Assembly (NCBI RefSeq): GCF_016653315.1
Contig: NZ_NHSH01000006.1
Location: forward strand, 62,001-126,000
Length of the DNA: 64,000 nucleotides
From: Halochromatium roseum
GTDB lineage: Bacteria; Pseudomonadota; Gammaproteobacteria; Chromatiales; Chromatiaceae
Direction of reading: 5' to 3'
Within the stretch, counting starts at the first letter, position 1. Each line of letters begins with the position of its first letter. Shown piece by piece: positions 28,877 through 39,677 of the stretch. A program made the position numbers and the translations under genes. The notes beneath the pieces are model-generated. The model was not told the origin of the DNA, ran no database searches, and was given only the letters and a program-made list of their open reading frames with translations.

Positions 28877-30217
28877 CTACCGAGTTTGTGGGGCCGGCGG
28901 ATACTGTAGCGGTGCCGGCGGATAGCGCATCATCGATGGCGGCGGATACTGAAGCCGAGGTGGATACTGTTGAGGCTGCTGCTCGACCGGAGCGTCAGCC
29001 GTCGCCTCTGCTGGCTCTTCCTCCGCAGCCGCCTCAGGTGCAGGCGCCGGCGGTTCCGCCTTTGCCTGCTCATCGGACGCTGCAGCCTCTGCGGGCTCAG
29101 GCTCAGCGACAACAGGCATTTCAGCCTTAGCCTGTGCGGGCGGCGTGTCTCCTTCAGAAGCCGCAGCCGCTGCCTCTTCCGCTGCCTTCTTCGCCGCCAA
29201 GCCACCCTCAGGGATGGGACCTTGCAGGGACGGATAGTCCTTCACCATCGGTGCACCGTAAAGCGGCTTGTAAGCGCCTTGGTGGCAAGTGGCGCAATAG
29301 ACCTTGTACACGTCGCCCAACGGACCCTTACGCGAATCAGGCAGAATGTCTGTCAGCGGCACAACATAATCGTTGTTCAACTCCCTGACGTGGCGGATAG
29401 CGTACCAAGCGGTAGTCCGCTGCGGCGGGCTCTGATCCCAGGAATAGAACGAACGAGAGTTGTGGCAGTAGGTGCAATTCACGCCGAGCGAATCGGACAT
29501 GTGCATCATCAGCCCATAGGTCCATTCCGCCTGCTTGATCGACCGACGGTTCCCCTGCGGCAGCACGGTATCGCCGATGACACGAATGTCATTATCTTGC
29601 AGCAAGAAAGGCGTAAACGGATCATAAGGCAGCGACGAGTAGGCAACAGACGCAGCAGCAATATTCTGCCCAGTCGGCGCCAGTGCGGTCGGCTGACCCG
29701 GACCCGGATCGGTCACCCAGACGTATTCCGGCACTGGATTGCCACGATGGCAGGTATAGCAAGTGATACCGGTATCCGCGACATGGTCCTTCCAATTGGC
29801 ATTGGTATCCTGCGTCATCTGCAGCATCCTGCGCGAGGTGACCTTGGTATAAATACCATCCTCCTCGAAACCACCGTCGCTCACATGGCAGTAATAGCAA
29901 CCTTGCTCGGGCGCCACCCAATTGGTCAGAGCAACCATGAGCCGGTTGAACTCATTGACCGTCAGATTGCCAAGCACCTGGACGTTCTTGTAGACATCCT
30001 TCGCCAGCGGCCCACCCTCAGCCGAAGCTGGAATTGGATCTGGCGGCACATTGGCCTCGAGCGAAGCTTGCAGCAAACGCGGGTTATAGTTGGTCTGCAT
30101 CTGTAGACCACGATACCCGTTCTGGATCGTTTCGGGCGGCGGCGCCTCGCAGCCAGCAAGGATCGCCGAAGCGCCCAATGCCGCGAGTACCACCGTCTTA
30201 CGGTTTAGAAACTTCAT
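28877..30217 (-). CDS. pufC: Tetraheme cytochrome subunit of the photosynthetic reaction centre, with a Pro/Ala-rich tail
   Basis: 446 residues. A lipoprotein signal is visible ([11 protein letters not shown] with the lipidated Cys). The four heme sites are CYYCH, CYTCH, CTYCH and CATCH. It sits on the periplasmic face and re-reduces the special pair. The start at 30217 overlaps the pufM stop codon by 4 bases. From about residue 330 a long tail begins that is rich in Ala, Pro and Glu ([20 protein letters not shown]) and ends with repeated QYPP/RYPP units. The tail follows the last heme and is not needed for heme binding; it may be a spacer on the cell surface side of the complex. Confidence 0.96.
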   Translation of the reverse strand: MKFLNRKTVVLAALGASAILAGCEAPPPETIQNGYRGLQMQTNYNPRLLQASLEANVPPDPIPASAEGGPLAKDVYKNVQVLGNLTVNEFNRLMVALTNWVAPEQGCYYCHVSDGGFEEDGIYTKVTSRRMLQMTQDTNANWKDHVADTGITCYTCHRGNPVPEYVWVTDPGPGQPTALAPTGQNIAAASVAYSSLPYDPFTPFLLQDNDIRVIGDTVLPQGNRRSIKQAEWTYGLMMHMSDSLGVNCTYCHNSRSFYSWDQSPPQRTTAWYAIRHVRELNNDYVVPLTDILPDSRKGPLGDVYKVYCATCHQGAYKPLYGAPMVKDYPSLQGPIPEGGLAAKKAAEEAAAAASEGDTPPAQAKAEMPVVAEPEPAEAAASDEQAKAEPPAPAPEAAAEEEPAEATADAPVEQQPQQYPPRLQYPPPSMMRYPPAPLQYPPAPQTR

Positions 30218-31197
30218 TGCGACACCCCCTGCAGCAGGGACGGATCCTGGATCGTCATCTCTGATGGGTAGGGAGCCACGATGCCGTGCTTGATGCCCCA
30301 CAGATACCAGTTCTCAACCACAGTACCGGTCAGCAAGATTCCGATACCGGCGGTAATCACCGTCAAGACCGCAAACCACCAAGCCCAACGATGGATGGAT
30401 TCCATGGTGGCGTTAAAGCCCATGGTCCAGCGCCAGAACAGCATCGCACGCTCAGCTGCCGTACCACGACTGGTGATCTGATCGATCTCACGGTCGCCGC
30501 CGTAGCGAGAGACACCCAAGATCGTGCCACCGTGCATGGCGAAGAGCACCGCGGAGCCATAGAGGAAGGCAATCGACAGGGCATGGAACGGGTTGTAGTA
30601 GAAGTTGCCATAGCGAATCGAGATCGCCGCTGTCCAGTCGAGATGCGGGAAGATCCCAAATGGCACCGCCTCACCCCAGCTACCCATCAGCACGGGCCGA
30701 ATGAAGCCCAACGTCAGGTAGAAGAAGATCGCTGCAGCAAACGCCCATGCGACATGGGTGCCGGTGCCGAGTGCGATCGCGCGCTGGTAGGTCCGAATCC
30801 ACCAGAGGATGATCGAGGCCGTCAGGAAGAACCCTGCCATCAGCCACCAGCCACCATCACCCAATGGGGGGATGCTCAGCCCGTAGGCTGGCGGTGGCGG
30901 CTCAAGCGCCAGCCAGAAGAAGTTCTTGACGAACTGAATTGGACTCCAGTCGACCGACGCCAGCATATTGAAGCCGATGATCTCGATGGCAATGAAACCA
31001 CAGATCAACGAAGCAATACCGGCAAACCCAAAGTAGATCGGTCCGATCTGGGCGTCGCCAATCTTGCCGATCCAATATGAGAACCAGGGAAAGACCGGTT
31101 TTCCGAGGCGCGGCAAGCTACTTTCCGGAAGGTCTACACCAGGGTAGCCCGGCTCGCGGACTTGAACCCGCGTAAAGATATTTTGATACTCAGCCAT
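30214..31197 (-). CDS. pufM: Photosynthetic reaction centre M subunit
   Basis: 327 residues with five membrane helices. The start is [20 protein letters not shown], preceded by AGGGG. The region [20 protein letters not shown] and the helix around [20 protein letters not shown]-type sequence carry the iron-ligand histidines and the special-pair side of the M subunit. It binds bacteriochlorophyll, bacteriopheophytin and menaquinone/ubiquinone with PufL. The pufL stop codon is 13 bp upstream. Confidence 0.97.
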   Translation of the reverse strand: MAEYQNIFTRVQVREPGYPGVDLPESSLPRLGKPVFPWFSYWIGKIGDAQIGPIYFGFAGIASLICGFIAIEIIGFNMLASVDWSPIQFVKNFFWLALEPPPPAYGLSIPPLGDGGWWLMAGFFLTASIILWWIRTYQRAIALGTGTHVAWAFAAAIFFYLTLGFIRPVLMGSWGEAVPFGIFPHLDWTAAISIRYGNFYYNPFHALSIAFLYGSAVLFAMHGGTILGVSRYGGDREIDQITSRGTAAERAMLFWRWTMGFNATMESIHRWAWWFAVLTVITAGIGILLTGTVVENWYLWGIKHGIVAPYPSEMTIQDPSLLQGVSQ

Positions 31198-31210
31198 ATT
31201 GGTGTCCCCT

Positions 31211-32035
31211 TTATGACCAGAACGGTAATTCGAGCCACCAGTTCCACCACTCTGGCCAGCCACGCGTCCAGAATGGGCCGCTCAGCACGATACATACCGC
31301 GCTCCAGAAGGCCGCATTGATCGCGAGGAACAGACCGAGACGATGGATACCGAGCGCACCGATGGAGTAACCGACGAGGTCACGGAAGAAGGTGTTCTCG
31401 TGCTCACCCGTCTTCACTGGCTCGCCCTTCTGCGGGTTCGTCATCGATAGGATCAACGAGCCATGCAACGCCAGCGCAAGAGCGTTAGTGAAGAAGAACG
31501 TGATCGCCAGCATGTGAGCTGGGTTGTAGTGGAAGTGCAGGTATTGGTAGCCCACATTCGACACCCAGTCGAGGTGACTGAAGATGCCATACGGGAAGCC
31601 ATGTCCCCATGCACCCAGCAACACCGGACGAATCACGACGAGCGTGACATAGGCGAGGATTGCAAAGCCAAAGGCGATAGGAACATGCAGTCCCATGCCC
31701 AGCTTGCGTGCAATCTCGGCTTGACGCAGCGCCCAAGAGACGAATGCGCCAATCGCACAGATGGTAATGAATTGCCAGAGACCGCCTTCCATGAGCGGCG
31801 CCATCCCGAGCCCATAGCTCAGGTCAGGCGGGGCAATATTGATTTCCCAAGGATTCCAGGTCGGGCCCATGGCCGCGCCCCAGATAATCAGCAGGGTACC
31901 AAGCGTGGCGAAGAAGATTGTTGAGACCCCGAAGAAGCCGACATAAAACGGCCCCACCCAAAAGTCAAACAGATCCCCCCCGAGCAAGGTACCGCCACGA
32001 ACGCGGTATTTTTTCTCGAAACTCAGCATGGCCAT
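31211..32035 (-). CDS. pufL: Photosynthetic reaction centre L subunit
   Basis: 274 residues with five membrane helices. It starts [20 protein letters not shown] (ATG at 32035; GAGGAA upstream; another ATG two codons later). The [11 protein letters not shown] segment and [20 protein letters not shown] (special-pair His region) are diagnostic. [20 protein letters not shown] marks the last helix. It precedes pufM by 13 bp. Confidence 0.97.
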   Translation of the reverse strand: MAMLSFEKKYRVRGGTLLGGDLFDFWVGPFYVGFFGVSTIFFATLGTLLIIWGAAMGPTWNPWEINIAPPDLSYGLGMAPLMEGGLWQFITICAIGAFVSWALRQAEIARKLGMGLHVPIAFGFAILAYVTLVVIRPVLLGAWGHGFPYGIFSHLDWVSNVGYQYLHFHYNPAHMLAITFFFTNALALALHGSLILSMTNPQKGEPVKTGEHENTFFRDLVGYSIGALGIHRLGLFLAINAAFWSAVCIVLSGPFWTRGWPEWWNWWLELPFWS

Positions 32036-32144
32036 TGAAGATTTCCTCTGCTGGGGAGACACGCGCTAGCGCCCTCCACGTAGCAAAATCGGCGGCAGGC
32101 GTTGCCATGCTGGCACCCGCACTGCCGTCATCCGATAGGCCCTA

Positions 32145-32342
32145 TTAACTCTGCTGCGGGACGACCTGCACTGCGGGCGCCTGAGCGGATACGGCCGGGA
32201 TACCATCTTCTAGCCAGTTGAAGTCATTCGTGCTCAACAGGATCAAATGGATTGCTAGCGCTAGAACAGTCAGGAAGCTAGCGATGCCGATCAGGGCCAT
32301 ACTCGGCTGAACAAGCAGCCAGATTTTGTAGATTTTTTGCAT
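32145..32342 (-). CDS. pufA: LH1 antenna alpha polypeptide, first copy
   Basis: 65 residues, [20 protein letters not shown], with the pigment His in [20 protein letters not shown]. The LSTNDFNWL segment resembles the LH1 alpha of Thermochromatium and Allochromatium. It is the most divergent of the three copies. It lies upstream of pufL, as usual. GAGAACG is a plausible ribosome binding site. Confidence 0.95.
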   Translation of the reverse strand: MQKIYKIWLLVQPSMALIGIASFLTVLALAIHLILLSTNDFNWLEDGIPAVSAQAPAVQVVPQQS

Positions 32343-32435
32343 TACTTCGTTCTCCAGTACTCTGCCGTTAAGCAGAAATTGGCGATGCTAGGACATCGAT
32401 GTTATGAGAATGGTCGTACAGGCAATCTGCTTGGC

Positions 32436-32579
32436 TTAAAGCCAAGGACGCCAAAACCAAGCCAGTAAATGTGCAAACGCCGCGACCCCAACAAAGGCAC
32501 TAAAGCTAGACATGAATATGCCGTGGAACTCTTGAGCCTCTTCTTCCGTCAGTCCGGTTAAGCTTTTGTTGTCTGCCAT
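32436..32579 (-). CDS. pufB: LH1 antenna beta polypeptide, first copy
   Basis: 47 residues, [20 protein letters not shown] to the WFWRPWL end. It is the first gene of the puf operon, with CGGAG 8 bases before the ATG. The promoter element lies about 475 bp upstream at 33055-33098, leaving a long untranslated leader. Confidence 0.95.
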   Translation of the reverse strand: MADNKSLTGLTEEEAQEFHGIFMSSFSAFVGVAAFAHLLAWFWRPWL

Positions 32580-33054
32580 TGGGTTACACTCCGGTTCTGC
32601 TAACTCGACCATTTGGCCATTGGCGCATGACGTATGCGTCACCAAGAAACGCCGTGGCTGCTGTTGCCGCAGCGTTTGCAGGCATCCGCAGCATGCGAAT
32701 ACCCATTCGGCTCTCACGATTGAGGGCCAGAGCCCGCTGTCGCTTAAGTCCAAAAAAGAAGCGTGAGCAGTGCATCAAAGGCTCTGTCCACGCAAAAACT
32801 GGTTTTTTGCACCAGCACCCCTGTATAGCTGTGCTAGAGCGTGCCTCCTGGGCTTTATCGGCTTGCTAGCCGCCAAACCTGCCAACCTCAGCTTGAGCCA
32901 GGTACCGAGGAGCTGCCGGGACATACGGTACTCGACCGTAATGGTGGAGATGTCAGGCGAGGCGCTCACGTCGTACGATGCAATCAGTGCTGGCTCAATC
33001 GGCTGGGTGGATGGGCGCTTGGATTCAAGTCCGTTGAGACGCCCAAGAGTTAAG
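32580..33054 (-). other. Long puf leader, no gene seen
   Basis: About 475 bases separate the puf promoter element from pufB1. I looked for a pufQ-like or other small gene on the minus strand and found none I can support; a 64-codon frame at 32775-32969 starts with GTG, lacks a ribosome binding site and resembles nothing known. Confidence 0.5.
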
Positions 33055-33098
33055 TGTCAGTCTAGCCTGACCACGCTCTATGTCAAGCCAAACTTACA
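33055..33098 (-). promoter_or_regulatory. puf promoter with PpsR/CrtJ-type operator doublet
   Basis: On the minus strand the upstream site is TGTAAGTTTGGCTTGACA (33098-33081), ending in the -35 hexamer TTGACA. The downstream site is GGTCAGGCTAGACTGACA (33072-33055), containing the -10 hexamer TAGACT after a 16-bp spacer. Site starts are 26 bp apart, as in the other seven elements of this window. The downstream site has one mismatch (GGT for TGT). Confidence 0.8.
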
Positions 33099-33493
33099 CA
33101 TTAACTGTCAAGTCAGGTTGGCAGTCTGCATTCCTTATGACGCACCTCATGTTGCCCTGCTGTGCGGCTAGATCACCAGGCTAGATCACCGGCAGATCAA
33201 CACAGGTCAACGGAATCGCTGTTTGGCTGACAAGACCGGCCGGCCTTCCCCCGCTTGCGTGCTCAGTGCCGGTGGCGCGGGCAAAACGACTCAAGGTTGC
33301 TGCGTAGGATCGGCTCCCAGGCAGCCTCTATTTCGATAGGGACAGACGAGAGGAAAAAGGCAGGAGCAAGCGGCGAAGCACGAGGGAGATCGGTGCTTGA
33401 AGCTCACAGATGCAGCTTATGACGGCCGCTGATGCGGCCTTGGAAGAGGCGGCGTCCTTAAGGAGAGGCCTAGAGAGGCTTCTTCTCTGCCGC
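33099..33493. other. Gene-free stretch between the puf promoter and the bchZ repeat
   Basis: No gene, RNA gene or strong hairpin is apparent. It contains an A/G-rich segment around 33340-33380 (GAGAGGAAAAAGGCAGGAGC). Confidence 0.5.
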
Positions 33494-33577
33494 TAAGTGG
33501 CTGCCCATTTTCTACTTCCCGATGCTTGCCAGACAGTGGTGCTCCAATCGGGAAGCAGTTGGTGGTTGCTTTCTAAG
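33494..33577 (-). repeat. Dispersed palindromic repeat, copy A, at the 3' end of bchZ
   Basis: Copy A shares with copy B (54000-54093) the outer sequences TAAGTGGCT, CCATTTTCTACTTCCCGAT and TTTCTAAG, and the inner arm ATCGGGAAG. CTTCCCGAT (33515-33523) and ATCGGGAAG (33547-33555) form a 9-bp perfect stem, with 23 bases between. The bchZ stop codon lies inside the repeat edge. It looks like a REP-type or miniature element that may act as an mRNA 3' end structure. Confidence 0.8.
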
Positions 33578-35054
33578 TTGGGCGGCCGCGGGTCAGCTGA
33601 TCTTTGGTGTCACGCAGCGTCGCGGCACTGACCCGCTCATCACCGGCAACCCGAGCAGCGCGCTCGGCCGCATCACGCAGCCGCTTAGCCGCCGAGATGC
33701 GGGTCAGCACCGGCGTCGCTTCGAGGATCTCATCGAGCAGACGCTGGGCATCTGTGTCCCAGGCAAGCTCACGGTGCATGCGCGACGGGGTCGCATCGAC
33801 CTGATCGAGATCGGTGCCAAGCGGCAGGATGTTAAACAGCGCATCGAAGAGCGCGTTGCAGACCTCCTGGATCAGGTAGGTCGCACCGGAATAGCCCATA
33901 AAGGGCGTGCCGGTGTGGCGCCGGATGATGGTCCCGGGCAGTGATGCCGGAATGAAGGCTGCACGCCCGCCAATCTCAGCCAGGTACATGCGCTCGTTAT
34001 AGCCACCGAACAGGATTAATGGCGTACACCCGTGAACAGATTCGCGCACCGCATCGTTATCCGGCTTCTTGCCTGGTCGGCGCGGCACAGCAAAGTTGCA
34101 GGGCAGCCCCATCTCGTCTTCGAGGAAATGGCGCACGCCACGGGTGTAGGTCTCAGTGGCAACAATGCCGAAACTCGCGGTCCCGAAGAAATCCTGCGTC
34201 ACCGAGCGCCAAAGATCCCAGATCGGCTTGATCGTGGTGTGCTTTTCGCGCTCAATGAAGGGCTCAGGGTCGAGCCCGAGCAGCTCACCGAGGGTACGTA
34301 AGAAGCGGGTGGTGCTATGCAGTCCGATCGGCGCCTGCAGATAGGGCTTCTCCAGCGCCTCGCAGAGCTTGCGGCCGAATTCGCGATAGAGGCAGACATT
34401 CACCGCAGCATCGGCGAGACGCGGGATCTCGTCGAGATGGGTACCGAGCGGAAAGGTCATATTGACCTCGGCGCCGATGCCCTCGATCAATCGACGGATC
34501 TCAGCCAGGTCCGACCAGGTATTAAACATCCCGTAGATCGGGCCAATGATGTTTACCAGCGGCTTAGCTCCCTGCCCGTCTACCTGCTTGCTGCTCTTGG
34601 CCTTTGCAGCCTTAGCACGCTTCTTAGCGGCCGCTGCGCCGTATTGATTCCAGAGCCAGACGATCGCGCGGTCCGCACTCTGCCACTGATCCTCGTCGAT
34701 GGTGCGCGGCAGGAAGCGCTGGATCGGCGTCCCAGACGGCGTCACCCCGCCACCGATCATCTCCGCGATGCTGCCGGTGACGACAACCGCAGGCTGGTCG
34801 GGATCGAGGGTCGAGAAGGCGCGCCGCATGGCGTTCTCGGTCCCATCCTGACCGAGTTCCTGCTCGCCGAGACCCGTGACGACAACGGGAAGCTCGTGCG
34901 GCGGCAAGGCGTCAGTGTAATGCAGCACGGCGGTGACGGGCAGGTTCTCACAGCCAACCGGGCCATCGATGATCACCGACAGCCCCTTGACCGCCGTGAA
35001 CACATACACCGAGCCCCAATAACCGCCAGCGCGGTCGAGATCCTGGATCAGCAT
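33573..35054 (-). CDS. bchZ: Chlorophyllide a reductase subunit Z
   Basis: 493 residues, nitrogenase NifK-like. BchXYZ reduces the B ring of chlorophyllide a on the way to bacteriochlorophyll a. Visible are the [20 protein letters not shown] start, [20 protein letters not shown]-like cluster region ([18 protein letters not shown]), [20 protein letters not shown], and [20 protein letters not shown]. The conserved Cys of VGCENL ligates the [4Fe-4S] cluster shared with BchY. It begins 5 bp after bchY, with GGGAGG in the bchY end. Confidence 0.96.
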   Translation of the reverse strand: MLIQDLDRAGGYWGSVYVFTAVKGLSVIIDGPVGCENLPVTAVLHYTDALPPHELPVVVTGLGEQELGQDGTENAMRRAFSTLDPDQPAVVVTGSIAEMIGGGVTPSGTPIQRFLPRTIDEDQWQSADRAIVWLWNQYGAAAAKKRAKAAKAKSSKQVDGQGAKPLVNIIGPIYGMFNTWSDLAEIRRLIEGIGAEVNMTFPLGTHLDEIPRLADAAVNVCLYREFGRKLCEALEKPYLQAPIGLHSTTRFLRTLGELLGLDPEPFIEREKHTTIKPIWDLWRSVTQDFFGTASFGIVATETYTRGVRHFLEDEMGLPCNFAVPRRPGKKPDNDAVRESVHGCTPLILFGGYNERMYLAEIGGRAAFIPASLPGTIIRRHTGTPFMGYSGATYLIQEVCNALFDALFNILPLGTDLDQVDATPSRMHRELAWDTDAQRLLDEILEATPVLTRISAAKRLRDAAERAARVAGDERVSAATLRDTKDQLTRGRPT

Positions 35055-35059
35055 CAGCC

Positions 35060-36565
35060 CTATCCTCCCGTCGTCGGGCCTTTGCGCTGCGGCTTGGCTG
35101 AGCCTGAGCGCGGCGTTGCGTGCTTACCCTGATTCGGGCGTGGCATCGGCTGCTGATCCCAAACCCCGGCGGTGTCGCCCTCGCCGACACCGGCGAAGAA
35201 CGCGGTCATCCGATCGAACCGGGCTTGGTTGCCGAGCGCGGCGTTGACCACCTGCGCAAGGGAGCCCGCACCCGCCGGCCCCATCAGCGGACGCGCCGAG
35301 ATCAGGTTGGTGAAATAGAGCGCCGGGATCGACTGCTCCTTCGCATGCTGGACGACCGGCGTGGTGCCGATCGCGAGATCAGGCTTCACCGCATCAACCG
35401 CCGCCTTGTCTTGCTCGAGGGTCGCGCGGAACTGGATCACCACACCCTTGGACTCGAGCCATTCCCGATCGGCATCAGACCAAGGCGTGCGCGGCGTCGC
35501 GGTGCCAACATAGGGCACCCGCGCCCCACTCTCGATCAGCAGCCGCGCCACCAGCAGCTCCGAGCCCTCGTAGCCGGAGACCGTGATCGTGCCATCGATC
35601 GGCGCCTTCAACATGGCCCCTTTGATCGCCGGCAGGAAGGCGTTCTTAGCGGCGCTGATCTTATCCGCGGCGACGTTGCAGGCCGCGCCAATCGCATCCA
35701 GCCATGCCGCCGTGCCGTCATAGCCGACCGGCGCCGAGCCAACCAGAGCACGCCCAGCCTTCTGGAACTCACGGATCGATGCCGTGTAATAGGGATGGAT
35801 GGCAGCAACAGCGGCGCAATCGAGCGCAGCATAGAGCTCGCGCCATTCGCGCGTCGGCACCACCGGCCCGGTGGCCAGGCCTAGCGGGGCCAACATGGCG
35901 CCGATACCGACTGGATCAGCGGGAAACATCTCGCCCAGCAGGGTCACCGTCGGTTGCTCACTGCGACCACCGCGCGGCGCCTGCACCGGCCCCTGCTCCG
36001 CCTCCCCGCGCGCATAGCGCAGCATGGCGCTGGCAAGCACATCTTTGGCCTCGGCATGGGTTGGCACACCAAACCCAGGCACATCGATACCGATGATGCG
36101 CACGCCGTTCTGCGACTTCGGCAGCAACCGCAGCGGCACCCCGGAGGCGGTCGGCACGCAGAGGTTCATCACCACGACGGCGTCGTACTTGCTCGGGTCC
36201 GAGAGCTGTTGGACGGCCTCGCGCACATCCTCGAACAGCTTGCCCGTGACCAGGGTCTCGGAATCAAAAGGTACATAGCCAACGCTGCGCCGCGCACCAT
36301 AGAAGTGCGAAGTGAAGCTCAGCCCGTAGACACAGCAGGCCGAGCCGCAGAGGACGGAGGCGGTGCGCCGCATGCGCAGACCGACGCGAAGCGACCCAAA
36401 GGCCGGACACATGGTTTGGGGCTGATCATGGGGTCCGGTGGGATAGTCGGTCGCCAAGCGCTGCAGTACATCGCTGTTACCCGCCGCTTCTGCGGCTCGA
36501 CGCAATTCGTCGGCGCCCGCCTGGCAGCCGAAGCCCTCGCTACTGAGCGTCGCGTCATCGCTCAT
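35060..36565 (-). CDS. bchY: Chlorophyllide a reductase subunit Y
   Basis: 501 residues, nitrogenase NifD-like, forms a heterotetramer with BchZ. Motifs seen include [20 protein letters not shown] and [20 protein letters not shown] (cluster cysteines), [40 protein letters not shown], and [21 protein letters not shown] basic Pro-rich tail ends the chain. It follows bchX by about 150 bp. ATG at 36565 has AGGTT upstream. Confidence 0.96.
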   Translation of the reverse strand: MSDDATLSSEGFGCQAGADELRRAAEAAGNSDVLQRLATDYPTGPHDQPQTMCPAFGSLRVGLRMRRTASVLCGSACCVYGLSFTSHFYGARRSVGYVPFDSETLVTGKLFEDVREAVQQLSDPSKYDAVVVMNLCVPTASGVPLRLLPKSQNGVRIIGIDVPGFGVPTHAEAKDVLASAMLRYARGEAEQGPVQAPRGGRSEQPTVTLLGEMFPADPVGIGAMLAPLGLATGPVVPTREWRELYAALDCAAVAAIHPYYTASIREFQKAGRALVGSAPVGYDGTAAWLDAIGAACNVAADKISAAKNAFLPAIKGAMLKAPIDGTITVSGYEGSELLVARLLIESGARVPYVGTATPRTPWSDADREWLESKGVVIQFRATLEQDKAAVDAVKPDLAIGTTPVVQHAKEQSIPALYFTNLISARPLMGPAGAGSLAQVVNAALGNQARFDRMTAFFAGVGEGDTAGVWDQQPMPRPNQGKHATPRSGSAKPQRKGPTTGG

Positions 36566-36717
36566 TGGAACCTAAAACCCTGTTGATACATAGTTTTCTG
36601 GAGCATAGATGCTCGACTCAATAGGCCAAAACCGTGCAGCCCGATGAGAACGACAGATCTTGGGCCGAGGTGAGGCCCTTGGGCTCAGGAACTGCCGACG
36701 CCAGGCTTGATGCGCTT

Positions 36718-37710
36718 TCAAGCCTCGTCGTAGATGACTTCGAGCGATGGCTTATCGAGACTACCCGCAGCACACATATCCTCGATCGTCGCCGGCTCGA
36801 GCCTGATGTCACGCCCAACCGCATCACTCGAGAACAGGTTCAGCAACTCGTCCTGACTAAGAGGATGGGCGCGCAGCGGTGGCGCCTCAGCCGCATTCAC
36901 GCCCAGCTCCTCGAACAACGGCGCCCAGGTCCCGCCCGGCATGCCGACGATCTGATAGGCCGCGCTCTTGCGTCGGATATCGTCATCGGCCGGGATCGAG
37001 GCCAGCACGGGAATGCCGACCTTCTTCGCCCAGGCCTGCGCCTCGCCAGTGCCGTCGTCCTTGTTGATGACGATGCCGGCAACGCCGACGTTGCCGCCGA
37101 GTCCGCGGAAATACTCAACCGCGGAGCAGACATTATTAGCAACATAGAGCGACTGCAGATCGTTGGAGCCGACCACGATCACCTTCTGGCACATGTCACG
37201 CGCGATCGGCAGACCGAAGCCACCGCAGACCACATCGCCAAGGAAGTCGAGCAGGACATAGTCGAAATCCCACTCATGGAAGCCAAGGCCTTCAAGGATC
37301 TCGAAACCATGAATGATCCCGCGTCCACCGCAACCGCGGCCGACCTCAGGCCCACCAAGCTCCATCGCGAAGACGCCGTCGCGCTTAAAACAGACATCAC
37401 TGATGCTAACCTGTTCGCCGGCCGCCTTCTTCTTCGACGAGGTCTCGAGAATCGTCGGACAGGCCTTACCGCCAAATAGCAGCGTCGTGGTATCACTCTT
37501 TGGATCGCAACCGATCAGCAACACCTTCTTGCCCTGCTGCGCGAGCATGTAGGACAGGTTGGCCAGGGTAAAACTTTTGCCAATACCACCCTTGCCGTAG
37601 ATGGCGATCACCTGCGTCTGCGTGAGCGTCGGAGACTGAGTCGACAAGGCCGCTGACTGCTCGGGAAAACCGAGGCTCACAGCGGCGGACGTGGCGGAGG
37701 CGTTAGCCAT
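36718..37710 (-). CDS. bchX: Chlorophyllide a reductase iron protein subunit X
   Basis: 330 residues, NifH-like ATPase that delivers electrons to BchYZ. The P-loop is IAIYGKGGIGKSFTLANLSY. LLIGCDPKSDTTTLLFGG and the cluster cysteines in ELGGPEVGRGCGGRGIIHGF and FLGDVVCGGFGLPIARDMCQ are present. It overlaps the end of bchC by 8 bp, so the genes are translationally coupled. Confidence 0.97.
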   Translation of the reverse strand: MANASATSAAVSLGFPEQSAALSTQSPTLTQTQVIAIYGKGGIGKSFTLANLSYMLAQQGKKVLLIGCDPKSDTTTLLFGGKACPTILETSSKKKAAGEQVSISDVCFKRDGVFAMELGGPEVGRGCGGRGIIHGFEILEGLGFHEWDFDYVLLDFLGDVVCGGFGLPIARDMCQKVIVVGSNDLQSLYVANNVCSAVEYFRGLGGNVGVAGIVINKDDGTGEAQAWAKKVGIPVLASIPADDDIRRKSAAYQIVGMPGGTWAPLFEELGVNAAEAPPLRAHPLSQDELLNLFSSDAVGRDIRLEPATIEDMCAAGSLDKPSLEVIYDEA

Positions 37711-38665
37711 TCATTCCTCTCCAATCGAGAACCATCTTCAGGCAGGTTGGATCATCGAAGGCCGTCTCGTAAGCCGTAGCGGCCTCGGTGGCGGCATAGC
37801 GATGCGTGATCAGCCCCTCCAAAGAGAGCGCTCCGGCCTCGATCAGACCCCGCACTGCGATCAGGTCAGCCTCGCGGAACTCCGCAGCAACACGAAGCCG
37901 CAGCTCGCGCATGAATGCGGGCGGAAACTGAAACGAGAGCGGCGCCTCGTAGAAGCCGGCCAGAACGATCTCGCCCCCGCGCGCCAGGCGCGCGATAAGC
38001 TGATCGAGGAGCGCGCTATCGCCGCTCACATCGCAGATGACCAAATAGTCGGCACGGCTGTCGGTCTGTGGATCGACGACATCATAGCCAACCGCGCCGA
38101 CAGCTCGCTTCGGATTCGTTTCCCAGACCACCGGCGGCTGCGCGCCCAAGGCGATGGCGACCCGCGCTAACAGTCTGCCGAGCACACCATGGCCGACAAT
38201 GAGATCCGGGCAGGTCTTATCGGTACCGGCGATAGCGTGATGGGCGGTCGCCGCCAACGCCATCAACACGCCCTGCTCGCCCAAGTCATCAGGAATCGGC
38301 AGCAACCGCGCGCCGGGTGCCACGACCCGAGACGCGGCGCCGCCGAACAGGCCGTTAACGTCGCCATAGCAGCGCGCGCCGGGCACGAACACAAGCTCGC
38401 CCTCGCTGCGACCGCTGTCGACGCCGGCCTTGATCACTCGCCCCACCGACTCATAACCCGGCACCAATGGATAGCCCATGCCAGGAAACGCCGGCATACG
38501 ACCCGTCCAAAGCAGTCGCTCGGTGCCGGTACTGATCCCGCTGAAGTCGATGTCGACGACACAATCGGCATCTGTCGCCGGCGTCAGCTCCAGGCGTGTC
38601 AGCGCGAGCTGCCGAGGCTGATCAAGAACGACGGCGAAGGCGGACAGATCAGCAGAAGCGTTCAT
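37703..38665 (-). CDS. bchC: Bacteriochlorophyllide hydroxyethyl dehydrogenase (3-hydroxyethyl bacteriochlorophyllide a dehydrogenase)
   Basis: 320 residues of the zinc-type alcohol dehydrogenase superfamily. BchC oxidises the 3-hydroxyethyl group to the 3-acetyl group of bacteriochlorophyllide a. Visible: DIDFSGISTGTERLLWTGRM, PGMGYPLVPGYESVGRVIKA, and a weak Rossmann region (DLIVGHGVLGRLLARVAIAL). It is the first gene of bchCXYZ and lies 87 bp downstream of a PpsR-type operator doublet (38753-38796). Confidence 0.95.
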   Translation of the reverse strand: MNASADLSAFAVVLDQPRQLALTRLELTPATDADCVVDIDFSGISTGTERLLWTGRMPAFPGMGYPLVPGYESVGRVIKAGVDSGRSEGELVFVPGARCYGDVNGLFGGAASRVVAPGARLLPIPDDLGEQGVLMALAATAHHAIAGTDKTCPDLIVGHGVLGRLLARVAIALGAQPPVVWETNPKRAVGAVGYDVVDPQTDSRADYLVICDVSGDSALLDQLIARLARGGEIVLAGFYEAPLSFQFPPAFMRELRLRVAAEFREADLIAVRGLIEAGALSLEGLITHRYAATEAATAYETAFDDPTCLKMVLDWRGMNG

Positions 38666-38752
38666 AAAAGATGTGTCAACATGATTATCGACCCGACTAG
38701 CGACAGAATTAGGCCAATAGTTTCAATTAGTTAAGCCGACTTCTAATACGAG

Positions 38753-38796
38753 TGCAAGTCTAGCTTGACCATCAATTCTGTCAAGATAAATTCACA
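38753..38796 (-). promoter_or_regulatory. bchC promoter with PpsR/CrtJ-type operator doublet
   Basis: Minus strand, upstream site TGTGAATTTATCTTGACA (38796-38779) with -35 TTGACA; downstream site GGTCAAGCTAGACTTGCA (38770-38753) with -10 TAGACT. The downstream site is degenerate at both ends (GGT, GCA). Site starts are 26 bp apart. The same double-site layout at bchC is known for CrtJ in Rhodobacter capsulatus. Confidence 0.75.
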
Positions 38797-39335
38797 GGTC
38801 AATTGTCAATCGTCAATGGCAGAGCCGAACCGGCGATCAGCAGCCGTGGTTGCATCAGCCAACGGTTTGCCGAAGAGGGATTTGACCAAAGTCCGCGTTG
38901 CGGTGCATCACCTTCTGCTCGCGCGGCGGTCGCCGTCGATCATCGCCAGTGGTTAACGGATCGAGGCCAAAATTCAAGGCCAAACTAGGCCTTAACTCAC
39001 CGGATCGATGCAAGGAGGATGACCATCGGCTCCGCTCCGCGAGCGGCAGGCTGATACCGGCTTGCATCACCACTAAACGTTTCGGACAGGATCTTAGCAT
39101 TTCCTGCTCGCGGGTGAGCGGCGCTGGCATGAAGACTGCCCGGGAACCGGCGACTTCGATTTGCAAAGGTCGGTTTCGTCGCTGTTTGCATCGCGGCGAC
39201 GCATCGGAAATCCAGGCCATCACAGGGAACCCCTGCCCGCTTGCCCGAACGCTTGGCTCGCCTCGAACGACAGTCGACCAAGCCGCAAGCTGGCAGGTTA
39301 TGCGACAGAAATCCCCTCTTTCTACTTCACTCTCC
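38797..39335. other. Gene-free stretch upstream of bchC
   Basis: Several open frames exist on both strands but none has a ribosome binding site or a recognisable product. A short hairpin (AAGGCC-6-GGCCTT) lies at 38976-38993. It may be decayed sequence. Confidence 0.45.
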
Positions 39336-39524
39336 CTACTTCCCTGTGGTGTCCATATTCATCGCTGAGTAGACCGGGCACGAACGCATGTAAGCCGTAC
39401 CAACCAGAACCAGACCGATCAGACCTAGTAGGTTATGATCGATAAGGCCCCACAACGCGATCGCGACGCCAGCAGCGAAACGGATGTTACGGTCCGTGTC
39501 GCCAATGTTTTTAGTCATGTTCAT
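39336..39524 (-). CDS. Small YgaP-like (DUF2892) membrane protein
   Basis: 62 residues from the ATG at 39524, which has GGAG 7 bases upstream. The pattern MTKNIGDTDRNIRFAAGVAI, two short hydrophobic segments, and a terminal CPVYSAM match the DUF2892 family, the membrane part of YgaP-type rhodanese proteins. The Cys of RSCPVYS is conserved in the family. These proteins often accompany sulfur-transfer enzymes. It is near a PpsR-type doublet at 39678-39721 that could also read in this direction. Confidence 0.85.
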   Translation of the reverse strand: MNMTKNIGDTDRNIRFAAGVAIALWGLIDHNLLGLIGLVLVGTAYMRSCPVYSAMNMDTTGK

Positions 39525-39677
39525 GTCGAAACTCCTACAACTCAACGCCATTGTGAATTGGTTACGCAATTGCTGACAGCAGAAGCGAGACTGGTTGAAC
39601 AACTCCCTATCAGGGAAGAAACTGGCCCTACCCGCAGCTCGCTAACATCGCCGGCAGGCGAAACCTTAGAATTCCTG

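Noticed and set aside
32775-32969. 64-codon frame in the puf leader considered as pufQ
   Set aside because: No similarity to PufQ, no membrane helix, no ribosome binding site.
38855-39223. 122-codon minus-strand frame upstream of bchC
   Set aside because: Composition is shadow-like, no ribosome binding site, no motif; counted as gene-free.
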